The position numbers were made by a program, and so were the translations under genes. A stretch of 64,000 nt of DNA, taken from Inhella gelatinilytica (GTDB lineage Bacteria; Pseudomonadota; Gammaproteobacteria; Burkholderiales; Burkholderiaceae_C). The notes beneath the pieces are model-generated. The model did no database searches. It had not been told where the DNA came from and was given only the letters and a program-made list of their open reading frames with translations. The stretch is taken from contig NZ_JAEDAL010000001.1 of assembly GCF_016093295.1 (NCBI RefSeq), forward strand, positions 186,001 through 250,000, read 5' to 3'. Positions 45,305 to 54,096 of the stretch are shown piece after piece (position 1 is the first letter of the stretch; every line of letters begins with the position of its first letter).

Positions 45305-46297
45305 TTAGTCCCCCTGGGTGACCCGGTTCCGACCTTCGCGCTTGCTGCGGTACAGCGCCTCGTCGGTGCGGCGAAGCAGGTCGGCCAGCGCTTCATTCGG
45401 GTTTAGCGTGGCCACACCAAAGCTGCTAGTCTTGCGGCCCACAACCTCAAACGCATGGGCCTCAACGGCCGCCCGCAGTTTCTCGGCCAAGGCCAGCGCA
45501 CCGTCCCGGTCCGTGTCGGGGCAAAGGATGAGGAACTCTTCGCCGCCCCAGCGACCCGCCAGGTCCGTGGCCCGCACGCCGCGCCGCAGCAGGCCGGCCA
45601 CCTCCACCAACACAGAGTCGCCCACGCCGTGTCCGTGTTGGTCGTTGACCTGTTTGAAGTGGTCAATGTCCAGCAGGATGGCGGCCAAGGATTGCTCCGC
45701 CCGGCCCGCCCGGCGCCACGCGTGTTCCAGCGCCTCGTCCAGACAGCGGCGGTTCGCCAACCCCGTGAGCGCGTCGGTCCGGGACAGCGCGGCCAGCTCA
45801 CGGTTGGCGGCCTCCAATTGCTGGGTCCGCTCGGCCACGATGGCCTCCAACTCCTGATTCAGTCGTTCCAGCTCGGCCGTGCGGGCGGCCAACTCGCGCG
45901 CTTGGCGAAATGCAGCGCGGGCGCGCTGCAGCGTCATCACCATGTCGTCGTTGTCAAAGGGCTTCTCAATGAAGCGGTACAACGCCGCCTCGTTGATGGA
46001 CCGCTTGACCCCTTCCAAGTCGCTCTGTCCGGTCAGCATGACCGTGAGCACCTCGGGCCAGCGGCGATGCACCCGCACCAACAGCTCGTCGCCCCGCATG
46101 CCGGGCATGATGAAGTCGGACACCAGCACGCTGCAGGGCAGGCCCTCGTCATCGAGTTCTTGCAGCAACTCCAGGGCTTCGTCACCGCTTTCGGCGATCT
46201 CGATGCGGCTGCCCGGCTCCAACCGCGCCATCAGCAAGCTGCGCAACGCACGCAGCACCGTGCTGTCGTCATCGACGCAAACCACCACTTCTTTCAC
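45305..46297 (-). CDS. Response regulator with GGDEF diguanylate cyclase domain
   Basis: 330 residues: receiver 1-125 with D9/D10 and phospho-acceptor D61 (VLVSDFIMPGMRG), a long coiled coil (about 135-170), and a GGDEF domain with the active motif GRWGGEEFLILCPD. An RxxD product-inhibition site (RATD) sits five residues before GGEEF, so c-di-GMP feedback is expected. DALTGLANRR and DIDHFKQVND are further hallmarks. It is transcribed divergently from the propeller-type sensor kinase at 46444, its most likely phosphodonor, since that kinase lacks its own receiver. Confidence 0.95.
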   Translation of the reverse strand: MKEVVVCVDDDSTVLRALRSLLMARLEPGSRIEIAESGDEALELLQELDDEGLPCSVLVSDFIMPGMRGDELLVRVHRRWPEVLTVMLTGQSDLEGVKRSINEAALYRFIEKPFDNDDMVMTLQRARAAFRQARELAARTAELERLNQELEAIVAERTQQLEAANRELAALSRTDALTGLANRRCLDEALEHAWRRAGRAEQSLAAILLDIDHFKQVNDQHGHGVGDSVLVEVAGLLRRGVRATDLAGRWGGEEFLILCPDTDRDGALALAEKLRAAVEAHAFEVVGRKTSSFGVATLNPNEALADLLRRTDEALYRSKREGRNRVTQGD

Positions 46298-46443
46298 GGC
46301 ACCGTCCCCCTGCGCGGCAACTTTGCCGGAGACCCCCGCGTTTCTCGACCGCGTAAACCCTAGTCGTCCCCCAAGACCGAGGCACCAGTGGCAACATCAG
46401 CCGCCTGGATTGCGCGCTGCAGGCCGCCTTTGTCGAGACCAAC

Positions 46444-49400
46444 GTGCCCCTCCCCCGCCTTTTTCGCCGGATTTGGTTTGCACTCGTCCTGGTGCTGGCG
46501 GCCGCCCACGGAGCCGGTGCGGCGCCCACACCCTTCCGGCTGGCGGAGCCCTATTTGGAAACCGTCGGGGATGCCGAGTCCATCCCCTTTGGCGTGGTCG
46601 TCAGCCTCACCCAAGACACCCAGGGCTTCCTGTGGATCGGCACCCAGGTCGGCCTGGTGCGCTACGACGGCTATCGCTTCCGTCTGTTCAAGCACCACCG
46701 CGACGACCCCCACTCCCTCCCCGGGGACTTCATCAACAGCCTGTGGGCCGCCCCCGATGGCCGGCTGTGGGTCGGCACGCTGACGGACGGACTCGCGGTC
46801 TACGACCCGCGCAGCGAGCGCTTCACACGGTACGTCCACAACCCCGCGCAACTAGGCTCGGTACCGGCGAGCCGGATCAACGCCCTGGTGACCGATGCGC
46901 GCGGGTCGCTCTGGGTCGGGACCGATCAGGGGCTGGGCGAGTTGCCGGCCGGGGCTACCGCGTTCACGGTGCATCGACTGGGGGCCGCCGGGCCGCAGGC
47001 GCCCCGGATCCAGAGTCTTTTGCTCGACCGCGATGGGCGTTTGTGGGTAGGCACGGACCAAGGGCTGCAGGTTCGGCGCGCAACTGGCTTTGAGCCCGTG
47101 CCGCTTGGGGCCGGCGCGAGCACCCACATCACGCAACTGTTCCAGGCGCAGGACGGCCAGATCTGGCTGGGCAGTGAGCAGCGGGGCGCTGCCCGCTTGC
47201 AGCCTGGCACCGGCGCGGTGCACTGGCTGGCGGCGGGTGCGGGGCCGCAAGCCGTCCAGTCCATCGCCCAGCCCCGCGATGGGGTGATGGCCCTGGGGGG
47301 GCGCGATGGGCTGTACTTTGTGACGGCAGATCGGGGCCTGCCGCTGCAAAAAATGCAGCGGGACCTCTCGCGCACCTCCGGCCTGGCCTTGGATGATGTT
47401 CGTGCCCAATGGGTGGACCGCGCGGGCCTGCACTGGATCGGCACCTGGGGTGGGGGGCTGCAGCGTAACGACCGCGCCAGTTCCAGCGTGCGCATGCTGC
47501 GCGGCAGTGCCGAGGATGGGCGCCTGCTCAGCCATGCTGACGTGCACTCCGTCTTGCCGCTGCCGAGCGGAGAAATCCTGCTCGGCCTGGCGCGGGGAGG
47601 CATCGACCGCATCGACCGCGAGCGCGGCCGCGTGGGCGGCCAGCGGCCCGGCATCAGTGGCCTGGACAACGGGCTCATCACCGGCTTGGCATCGGGACCC
47701 GACGGTTCCTTGTGGGCCGCCACGCGTAACCAGGGTGTGCAACGCCTGCGTCCCGGCAGCGCACGGTGGGATAACCATTCGCTGGCCCAGGGTCTGCCCG
47801 ACCACCGGGTGGCGCGCCTGCTGTGGAGCCGCCAAAGCGAGCTGTGGGTCGCCACCTGGGGCGGGTTGGCGCGATGGCGGGGCGAAGGCCTGGGCTTTGA
47901 AACCCTGACCCTCGCCAATGGGGAACCAATGCGTAGCCGCATTGACACCCTGGCCGAGGATTCCGCAGGGCGGGTTTGGGCGGGGACCGAGGAAGGTCTG
48001 GTGGTGTGGGAACCCGAAGCCAAGGCCCTGCGCCGCATCCGCAGCCTGCCCCTGCAACAGGGGGGCTTGCTCTCGGACGATGTCAACGGCTTGTTGGTCG
48101 ACCGCCAAGGCCGGCTGTGGGTGGACACGCGCAAAGGCCTGCAACGGCTGAAAAGCTGGGACGGGGAGCGGGCCGAGTTCGAGGACATCAGCACCCAGGT
48201 GGGGCGGCCGGGTCAGTACTTTGGCGGCAACCTGCTGGAAGACGCCGAGGGACGGATCTGGACCCAGTGGTTTGTGCTGAACCGCGAGGCCACGCAGGCA
48301 CAAGAGCTGGGCCGCGCCGACGGGCTGGACCTGGGCACGCCCTGGGTGGGGTCCTACGCCAAGACCGATGACGGCCTCTTGATGTTCGGCGGGACGCAGG
48401 GGGTGGCCATCATTGACCCCGCCCAGTTCAGGCGCTGGGCCCATCACCCCCCGGTGGTGGCGACGGAGATTCGCGTGGATGGCGCCCCTCTGCCGGCGAT
48501 GCTCCCGGCCCAGGGCCTGGTGCTGCAACCGCAGCAGCGCAGCTTTGCCGTGGAGTACGCCGCGCTGGACTACAGCGCCCCGCAGCGCCTGCGTTACCGC
48601 CACCGCCTGGAGGGCTACGACAAAGACTGGGTGGACACCAACGCCGGCCAGCGCAGCGCGCATTACGGCGAACTGCCGCCGGGGCGCTACACGCTGCGGG
48701 TGCAGGGCAGCAACCGCCTGGGCGAGTGGAGCCCGCACGAGCTGACGATCCCGGTTGAAATCTTGCCCGCGTTCTGGCAGACGGCGGGGTTCGCAGTGGC
48801 CCTGGGCCTGGCGGCCTTCGGAGCCCTGACCGCAGGGTGGCGCTGGCGCACCCAGCGTTTGCGGCAGCGCCAACGCCAGCTCGAACAGCAGGTGGCGGAG
48901 CGAACGGCGGACTTGGTGCAGCTCGAAGCCATCGGCCAGGGCTTGACGGCCAGCCTGGACCTGGAACAAATCTTTCAACGCTTGCATGAGCAGGTCGCCA
49001 AACGGCTGGATGTGGATGTTTTTGGCATCGGCAGCGTGGACGAGCGCGTTCAGGTGCTACGCATGGACTACGTCTATGAGTGCGGCGTGCGGCTGGCCCC
49101 TGTCAACCTCACCTTGAGCGACGCCCGGCGGGCGGGCACCTGGTGTGTGCGGCAGCGCAAAGAACTGGTGACCGCCCAGCGCTCCGATTTGCTGGCCTAC
49201 CTGGGCCACGTACCGCCCGTGGTGGCGGGCGTTGAGATGCAGTCCTGCCTTTACCTGCCCCTGGTGATGGAAGATCAGGTCCTGGGCTGCCTGACCGTGC
49301 AAAGCCGGCGCATCGCCGCCTTCAGCGCCCAGCACCTGGACTTCCTGCGAGCGCTGGCGAATTACACCGCCATCGCCGTGGCCAATGGCCTGTCGCTGCG

Positions 49401-50412
49401 GCGCCTGATGCAGGCCCAGAGCCGCCTGGTGCAATCCGAAAAAATGGCCTCGCTGGGCCAACTCGTGGCCAGCGTGGCGCACGAGATCAACACCCCGATT
49501 GGGGCCATCAAGTCCAGCGGCGCCCACATTCACTCAGCCCTGACCACCGCGCTCGCGGCACTGCCCGCGCTGATTCGGACGCTCGACGACGACAACCTGC
49601 GCCGATTCTTCGGCCTGGTCGAAGCCCGCCAGCAGCACCGGGGGATGCGCAGCAGCCGCGAAGAGCGGGCGGTGGTTCGGCAATTGACCCGCACATTGAC
49701 GCAGCACGGCCTGCCCGACCCCGACCACACGGCCCAACTCTTGGTGGATTTGCAGGCCGAATCCTGCCTGGACGAAGCCCTGCCCTTGCTGCGCCTGCCC
49801 CAGGGGCCGCGCGTGATCGCCCTGGCTCACAGTCTGGGCACGGTCATCAGCGGCACCGACAACATCAATGTGGCCATCGAACGGGTCAGCAAGATCGTCT
49901 TCGCGCTCAAGACGTTTTCTCGCAGCAGCAGCGATGGGGCCTTGGAATTCTCGGATGTCGCCGCACAACTGGGCACGGTGCTCACGCTGTACCAGAGCGT
50001 GATGCGGCACGGTGTGGAATTGGTCCAGCACGTCGAGACCGTCCCACCCCTGTGGTGCCAGGCCGATGCACTCAACCAGGTGTGGACCAATCTGATCCAC
50101 AACGCCCTGCAGGCCATGCACCACCGCGGCACCTTGACCTTGACCCTGCGGCAGCACGGGGACGAGTTGCAGGTCACGGTGCAAGACACGGGTTCGGGCA
50201 TTCCGCCGGACATCCTGCCGCGCATCTTTGAGCCCTTCTTCACCACCCGACCGTCCGGTGAGGGCAGTGGGCTGGGCCTGGACATCGTGCGCCAGATCGT
50301 CGCCGCCCACGACGGCCGCATCGAGGTCCAAAGCACCGTTGGGGTGGGCACGGTGTTCACCGTTCACTTGCCCCTGCGGCAACCCACCCAGGCGCCCGAC
50401 GCCACCCCGTGA
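46444..50412 (+). CDS. Two-component sensor kinase with ligand-binding propellers, Y_Y_Y and GAF domains
   Basis: A 1322-residue membrane kinase starting at GTG 46444. A signal segment (FALVLVLAAAHGAGAA) leads to about 630 residues of two-component-regulator propeller repeats (GFLWIGTQVGLVRYDGYRF, GRLWVGTLTDGLAVYD, GLHWIGTWGGGLQRND and others). A Y_Y_Y domain (about 690-755; YRHRLEGYDKDWVDT) and one membrane helix (about 778-800) follow. Inside are a coiled coil, a GAF domain and the H-box VASVAHEINTPIGAIKSS with phospho-His1013. The two dimerisation helices are separated by an unusually long insert of about 120 residues before NINVAIERVSKIVFALK. The ATPase has NLIHNALQAM, DTGSGIP and GEGSGLGLDI. 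The divergent REC-GGDEF gene and downstream porin/PstS-like genes suggest a nutrient-linked signal. Confidence 0.93.
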   Translation: MPLPRLFRRIWFALVLVLAAAHGAGAAPTPFRLAEPYLETVGDAESIPFGVVVSLTQDTQGFLWIGTQVGLVRYDGYRFRLFKHHRDDPHSLPGDFINSLWAAPDGRLWVGTLTDGLAVYDPRSERFTRYVHNPAQLGSVPASRINALVTDARGSLWVGTDQGLGELPAGATAFTVHRLGAAGPQAPRIQSLLLDRDGRLWVGTDQGLQVRRATGFEPVPLGAGASTHITQLFQAQDGQIWLGSEQRGAARLQPGTGAVHWLAAGAGPQAVQSIAQPRDGVMALGGRDGLYFVTADRGLPLQKMQRDLSRTSGLALDDVRAQWVDRAGLHWIGTWGGGLQRNDRASSSVRMLRGSAEDGRLLSHADVHSVLPLPSGEILLGLARGGIDRIDRERGRVGGQRPGISGLDNGLITGLASGPDGSLWAATRNQGVQRLRPGSARWDNHSLAQGLPDHRVARLLWSRQSELWVATWGGLARWRGEGLGFETLTLANGEPMRSRIDTLAEDSAGRVWAGTEEGLVVWEPEAKALRRIRSLPLQQGGLLSDDVNGLLVDRQGRLWVDTRKGLQRLKSWDGERAEFEDISTQVGRPGQYFGGNLLEDAEGRIWTQWFVLNREATQAQELGRADGLDLGTPWVGSYAKTDDGLLMFGGTQGVAIIDPAQFRRWAHHPPVVATEIRVDGAPLPAMLPAQGLVLQPQQRSFAVEYAALDYSAPQRLRYRHRLEGYDKDWVDTNAGQRSAHYGELPPGRYTLRVQGSNRLGEWSPHELTIPVEILPAFWQTAGFAVALGLAAFGALTAGWRWRTQRLRQRQRQLEQQVAERTADLVQLEAIGQGLTASLDLEQIFQRLHEQVAKRLDVDVFGIGSVDERVQVLRMDYVYECGVRLAPVNLTLSDARRAGTWCVRQRKELVTAQRSDLLAYLGHVPPVVAGVEMQSCLYLPLVMEDQVLGCLTVQSRRIAAFSAQHLDFLRALANYTAIAVANGLSLRRLMQAQSRLVQSEKMASLGQLVASVAHEINTPIGAIKSSGAHIHSALTTALAALPALIRTLDDDNLRRFFGLVEARQQHRGMRSSREERAVVRQLTRTLTQHGLPDPDHTAQLLVDLQAESCLDEALPLLRLPQGPRVIALAHSLGTVISGTDNINVAIERVSKIVFALKTFSRSSSDGALEFSDVAAQLGTVLTLYQSVMRHGVELVQHVETVPPLWCQADALNQVWTNLIHNALQAMHHRGTLTLTLRQHGDELQVTVQDTGSGIPPDILPRIFEPFFTTRPSGEGSGLGLDIVRQIVAAHDGRIEVQSTVGVGTVFTVHLPLRQPTQAPDATP

Positions 50413-50541
50413 ATGGGGCGCCCGCGTCGTTGCCCGCAGCACACGCCCGACCAGACAAATCGTGGCGAACTCGGTATAACCCCAGCACTGCCTGGCGCAC
50501 GGCTTGGGCGGATGGTCTTGGACACTTTTCGAGGAGACCCG

Positions 50542-51681
50542 ATGAAACCCCGTACCGCCCTTCGTGCCACCGTGGCTGCCGCCCTCAGCCTTGCCGCCGG
50601 CGCCGCCAGCGCGCAAGACTTCAAGGTCAGTGGCTTTGCCTCTTTGGTGGTCGGCCGCACCAGCGGTGCTTGCGTGGCCACCGACGCCATGGCCACCCAG
50701 CACAACGACAGTTGCACCCGCGCCATCGTCGACTGGGGCCATGGCGGCGTGTATCAGAACAAATGGACGGCGGGCGAAGAGACCCGCGCCGGCATTCAGG
50801 GCGAGTGGAAACTCAGCAAGGAGCTCACGGCGGTGACGCAGGTCAGTGCCCGGACGCTCAGCGACCAGCACGTCAACCTGGAGTGGGCCTACCTCAGCTA
50901 CAGCCCCACACCGGATTGGAAACTCCAGGTCGGGCGCAAGCGCATACCGCTGTACTACTACTCCGACTTTCAGGATGTGGGCTTTGCCTACAACACCGTG
51001 CGTCCGACACCCGACGTGTACGGCTGGGACGTCGTCAACTACAACGGCGCCAGCCTCTCCCACAGTCAATCGATGGGCGACTGGAACTTCCGCGCTGAAG
51101 TCTATGCAGGCGGGGAGAACAGCCGCAAAAATCCCTACTCGACCATCTTCTACGACGAAAAGTTTGACGTGCGCTGGGGCAGCCTGCGTGGGGCCTCGCT
51201 CGAGTTCAGCAAGGACTGGTTCACTGGCCGCGTGAGTTACACCCGCTCGAATTTCTCCATCCGCGACCGGGCGGCCGGCGCCGCCGTCGAGCTGTTCGAT
51301 GGCAGCACGCGCGCACCGCAAAGTTTCATGGGGCTGGTGCTGAACGGCGATTGGGATGAATGGCAGTGGCGCAGTGAGTTTGGCAAGGCCCGTCGCATGG
51401 ATGCTGCGGGGTACGACGCCGACTTCTACCTGATGACGCTGGGCCACCAAATGGGCAAGTTCACGCTCACCGCCGGCCTGAGCGCTTACAAGGAAAAAAG
51501 CGACTTTGACCTCGACACCTATGTGCCGGTCAAACTCAGCACCCGGACCTTGGCCTTGCGCTATGACGTGCACAAAGGCGGTGCGGTCAAGCTGCAATTC
51601 GACCGCGTGCGCGACACCAGTCCCTCGCCGCTGTCAGGGCACAGCCGCCTGATCAGCCTGTCCTACGACCTGGTCTTCTGA
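50542..51681 (+). CDS. Outer-membrane porin-like protein
   Basis: 379 residues with GAGGAG 5 bases before the ATG at 50542. The signal peptide ATVAAALSLAAGAASAQDF is cleaved at ASAQ. The mature part is beta-strand-rich with alternating hydrophobic/aromatic residues (FKVSGFASLVVG, WKLQVGRKRIPLYYYS, FTGRVSYTRSNFSIRD) and ends in the terminal aromatic motif SLSYDLVF, needed for BAM insertion. It resembles the 14-16 strand alginate/phosphate-selective type of porins. It is followed 17 bases later by a PstS-like gene and preceded by the propeller kinase, so the three may be one unit. Confidence 0.85.
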   Translation: MKPRTALRATVAAALSLAAGAASAQDFKVSGFASLVVGRTSGACVATDAMATQHNDSCTRAIVDWGHGGVYQNKWTAGEETRAGIQGEWKLSKELTAVTQVSARTLSDQHVNLEWAYLSYSPTPDWKLQVGRKRIPLYYYSDFQDVGFAYNTVRPTPDVYGWDVVNYNGASLSHSQSMGDWNFRAEVYAGGENSRKNPYSTIFYDEKFDVRWGSLRGASLEFSKDWFTGRVSYTRSNFSIRDRAAGAAVELFDGSTRAPQSFMGLVLNGDWDEWQWRSEFGKARRMDAAGYDADFYLMTLGHQMGKFTLTAGLSAYKEKSDFDLDTYVPVKLSTRTLALRYDVHKGGAVKLQFDRVRDTSPSPLSGHSRLISLSYDLVF

Positions 51682-51698
51682 CCGCGGAAGGAGCCGAA

Positions 51699-52112
51699 AT
51701 GAAACCCCAAATCCTTTGTGGGCTGCTGCTGGCCTTGCCGCTGTGGGCCCAGGCACAGGTGGTCGTGATCGTCAACCCCAAGGCGGCGGCTGACGGGCTG
51801 AATGCGGAGCAGGTCGCGGCCTTTTATTTGGGCAAGGCCAGCAGCCTGCCCGGCGGCTTGAGCCAGGCCCTGGATTTACCCGAATCCAGCGCCGCGCGCG
51901 AGCTGTTCTACAGCAAGGCGGCCAGCAAGACGCCCAGCCAGGTCAAGGCCATTTGGGCCCGGCTGGCGTTTTCGGGCAAGGCCACTCCGCCCAAGGAATT
52001 GGCCTCAGCAGCGGAGATCAAGAAATTCGTAGCCGCCCACACGGATGCGATTGGCTACATCGAAAAATCTGCTGTGGACGGTACGGTGAAGGTGGTGATG
52101 ACCGTCGAGTGA
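51699..52112 (+). CDS. Small PstS-like phosphate-binding protein
   Basis: 137 residues. Signal peptide LLLALPLWAQAQ; mature part VVVIVNPKAAADGLNAEQVA then AFYLGKASSLPGGL and AIGYIEKSAVDGTVKVVMTV. This is the shortened PBP-like domain called phosphate ABC transporter substrate-binding protein in many proteobacteria; it is half the size of true PstS and usually lacks pstCAB partners. It is paired with the porin gene upstream, a combination found widely near sensor kinases. Ligand identity (phosphate or another oxyanion) is not proven. A strong terminator follows. Confidence 0.83.
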   Translation: MKPQILCGLLLALPLWAQAQVVVIVNPKAAADGLNAEQVAAFYLGKASSLPGGLSQALDLPESSAARELFYSKAASKTPSQVKAIWARLAFSGKATPPKELASAAEIKKFVAAHTDAIGYIEKSAVDGTVKVVMTVE

Positions 52113-52149
52113 ACGGCCGGCCACCCGCACCTGCCCCTGGCTCAACCCA

Positions 52150-52172
52150 AGCCCCCTGCCGGGGGCTTTTTC
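52150..52172 (+). terminator. Rho-independent terminator after the PstS-like gene
   Basis: AGCCCCC-TGCC-GGGGGCT is a 7-bp GC-rich stem with a 4-base loop followed by TTTTTCG. It ends the porin/PstS-like transcript, 26 bases before the antiporter gene. Confidence 0.88.
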
Positions 52173-52197
52173 GTCTCACGCTCCAGCCGCTGTCCAC

Positions 52198-54096
52198 ATG
52201 ACCCTTCCCGCCTCCACCGCGCCAACGGCCACCGCCTTGACCCCAGTCCCGCCCAGCGACTGGCTTTCAGCGGCCTTGCTCTTTTTGGCCGTCGCGGTGT
52301 TGATCGTGCCGCTGGCCAAGCGCTTGGGGCTGGGCGCCATCCTGGGCTACCTGATCGCTGGCCTCCTGATCGGCCCCTGGGGCCTGGGTTTTGTGCGCGA
52401 CCCCGAGGCCATCCTGCACGGCGCCGAGTTTGGCGTGGTGCTGATGCTCTTTCTGGTCGGCCTGGAACTAGAACCGCGGCGGCTGTGGGCCATGCGGTGC
52501 GCGGTGTTTGGCTGGGGCAGCCTGCAATTGCTGGGCTCTACGGCACTGCTGGCCGCTGCCGGTGCGCTGCTCGGGCTGCCCTGGGCCGTGAGTTTGGTGG
52601 GTGCGTTGGCCTTGGCAATGTCCTCCACCGCCATTGGCCTGGGCACGCTGGCGGAGCGCAGCCTCATGGGCAGCGCCATGGGGGCAATGGTGCTCGCCGT
52701 GCTGCTGCTGCAGGACATTGCCGCCATCCCCATCCTGGCCGGCGTGCCATTGCTGGGCGACAGCCGCGGCGGCGGCAACGCGGGCCTGGCTGCCGCCCAG
52801 GCCCTGGGCGTGGTGGCCTTGTTGGTGGGGGGGGGCCACTGGTTGCTGCGGCCGGCCCTGCGCTGGATTGCCCGCAGCCGTCTGCCCGAACTCTTCACCG
52901 CCGCCGCCCTGCTCCTGGTGGTGGGCGCGGCCGCGCTGATGCGTCTGGCCGACCTGTCAATGGCCCTGGGCGCGTTTCTGGCCGGGGTGCTGCTGGCAGG
53001 GAGCGAGTACCGCAAGCAGCTCGAAACCGATCTCGAACCCTTCAAGGGTCTGTTGCTGGGTCTCTTCTTCATGGCGGTGGGCATGAGCATCGACTTCGGC
53101 GTGCTCGCCGCCGCGCCCGGGCAGATGGCCGCCCTGCTGCTGGGCCTGCTGACCCTGAAGGCCGTGCTGCTGGTGGGGATGGCGCGCGGCCTGCGCCTGG
53201 CAGCGGCCGAGCGACCCTACTTCGTGCTGCTGTTGGCGCAGGGGGGCGAGTTCGGCTTCGTCGTGGCGCAGACCGGCCAGAGCGCGGGCGTGCTGAGCAG
53301 CGCACAGGCCTCCATGCTGCTGGGGGCCATTGCGCTGAGCATGTTCGTCACCCCTTTGCTGCTGGGCGCCTTGGAGCGCTGGTGGTTGCCGCGCCTGGCC
53401 GCGTGCGACCGCGAGGGTCGCCCCCTACCGCCGCGGCTGGACGAGGCCCAGGAACAGGAGGCACCCGTGATCCTGGCGGGCTTTGGCCGCTATGGGCAGA
53501 TCGTGGGCCGGGTGCTCTCCGCCCAGGGCCGCAAGGCCACGGTGCTGGACAACGACCCGGAGCAGGTGGCCAGCGTGCGCCGCTTTGGCTGGGAGGCTTA
53601 CTACGGCGATGCCACGCGCCTGGACTTGTTGCGCGCGGCCGGCGCGGCCCGCGCCCAGGTGCTGGTGATTGCCCTGGACGACGGGGCGGCCAGCGAGGCG
53701 CTGGCGCGGCTGGCGCGTGAGCAGTTCCCTCACCTGCAGATCGTGGCCCGGGCACGCAACGTCACGCATTACCACCTGCTACGCCGCGCCGGCGTGCAGC
53801 ACGTGGAGCGTGAAACCTTCGAGAGCGCCCTGGTCAGCAGCCGCCAGGTGCTGGAGCTGCTGGGCCTGTCGTCGCCGGAGGCGCAGGCGCTGGCTCAGGC
53901 CTTCCGCGCCCACAATATTGAGCAGCTCGAAGCCATGCTGCCGCACTTCGGCAACGAGGCGCAGCTGATTGCCCTGTCCAAACAGGGCCGTGAGCAGTTG
54001 GAAGCGCTGTGGGCCGCCCAGCGGGCAGCCCAAGCGCCCCACCCCGCGGGAGCGTCCGTGGCCCCGCCCTCAGCCCACAACCAGGAGGCCCCATGA
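52198..54096 (+). CDS. Monovalent cation:proton antiporter-2 (KefB/KefC-type)
   Basis: 632 residues. About 12 membrane helices (residues 20-390) include GAILGYLIAGLLIGPWGLGF and LADLSMALGAFLAGVLLAGS, plus a polar EYRKQLETDLEPFKGLLLG loop. A cytoplasmic RCK/TrkA-N domain (about 420-540) has the NAD-binding VILAGFGRYGQIVGRVL and YYGDATRLDLLRAAG. The pattern is CPA2 glutathione- or NAD-gated K+/H+ exchange like KefB/C. No kefF/kefG ancillary gene adjoins. The start codon is given no clear ribosome site. Its stop overlaps the ATG of the lipoprotein gene (ATGA). Confidence 0.94.
   Translation: MTLPASTAPTATALTPVPPSDWLSAALLFLAVAVLIVPLAKRLGLGAILGYLIAGLLIGPWGLGFVRDPEAILHGAEFGVVLMLFLVGLELEPRRLWAMRCAVFGWGSLQLLGSTALLAAAGALLGLPWAVSLVGALALAMSSTAIGLGTLAERSLMGSAMGAMVLAVLLLQDIAAIPILAGVPLLGDSRGGGNAGLAAAQALGVVALLVGGGHWLLRPALRWIARSRLPELFTAAALLLVVGAAALMRLADLSMALGAFLAGVLLAGSEYRKQLETDLEPFKGLLLGLFFMAVGMSIDFGVLAAAPGQMAALLLGLLTLKAVLLVGMARGLRLAAAERPYFVLLLAQGGEFGFVVAQTGQSAGVLSSAQASMLLGAIALSMFVTPLLLGALERWWLPRLAACDREGRPLPPRLDEAQEQEAPVILAGFGRYGQIVGRVLSAQGRKATVLDNDPEQVASVRRFGWEAYYGDATRLDLLRAAGAARAQVLVIALDDGAASEALARLAREQFPHLQIVARARNVTHYHLLRRAGVQHVERETFESALVSSRQVLELLGLSSPEAQALAQAFRAHNIEQLEAMLPHFGNEAQLIALSKQGREQLEALWAAQRAAQAPHPAGASVAPPSAHNQEAP

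Noticed and set aside
46852-48987. A 711-codon antisense frame within the propeller kinase
   Set aside because: Low-complexity composition mirrors the kinase repeats in reverse; no domain, no start context, and the sense gene is certain.
49534-51597. A 687-codon minus-strand frame over the kinase end and the porin
   Set aside because: Antisense to two clear genes and to their start signals.
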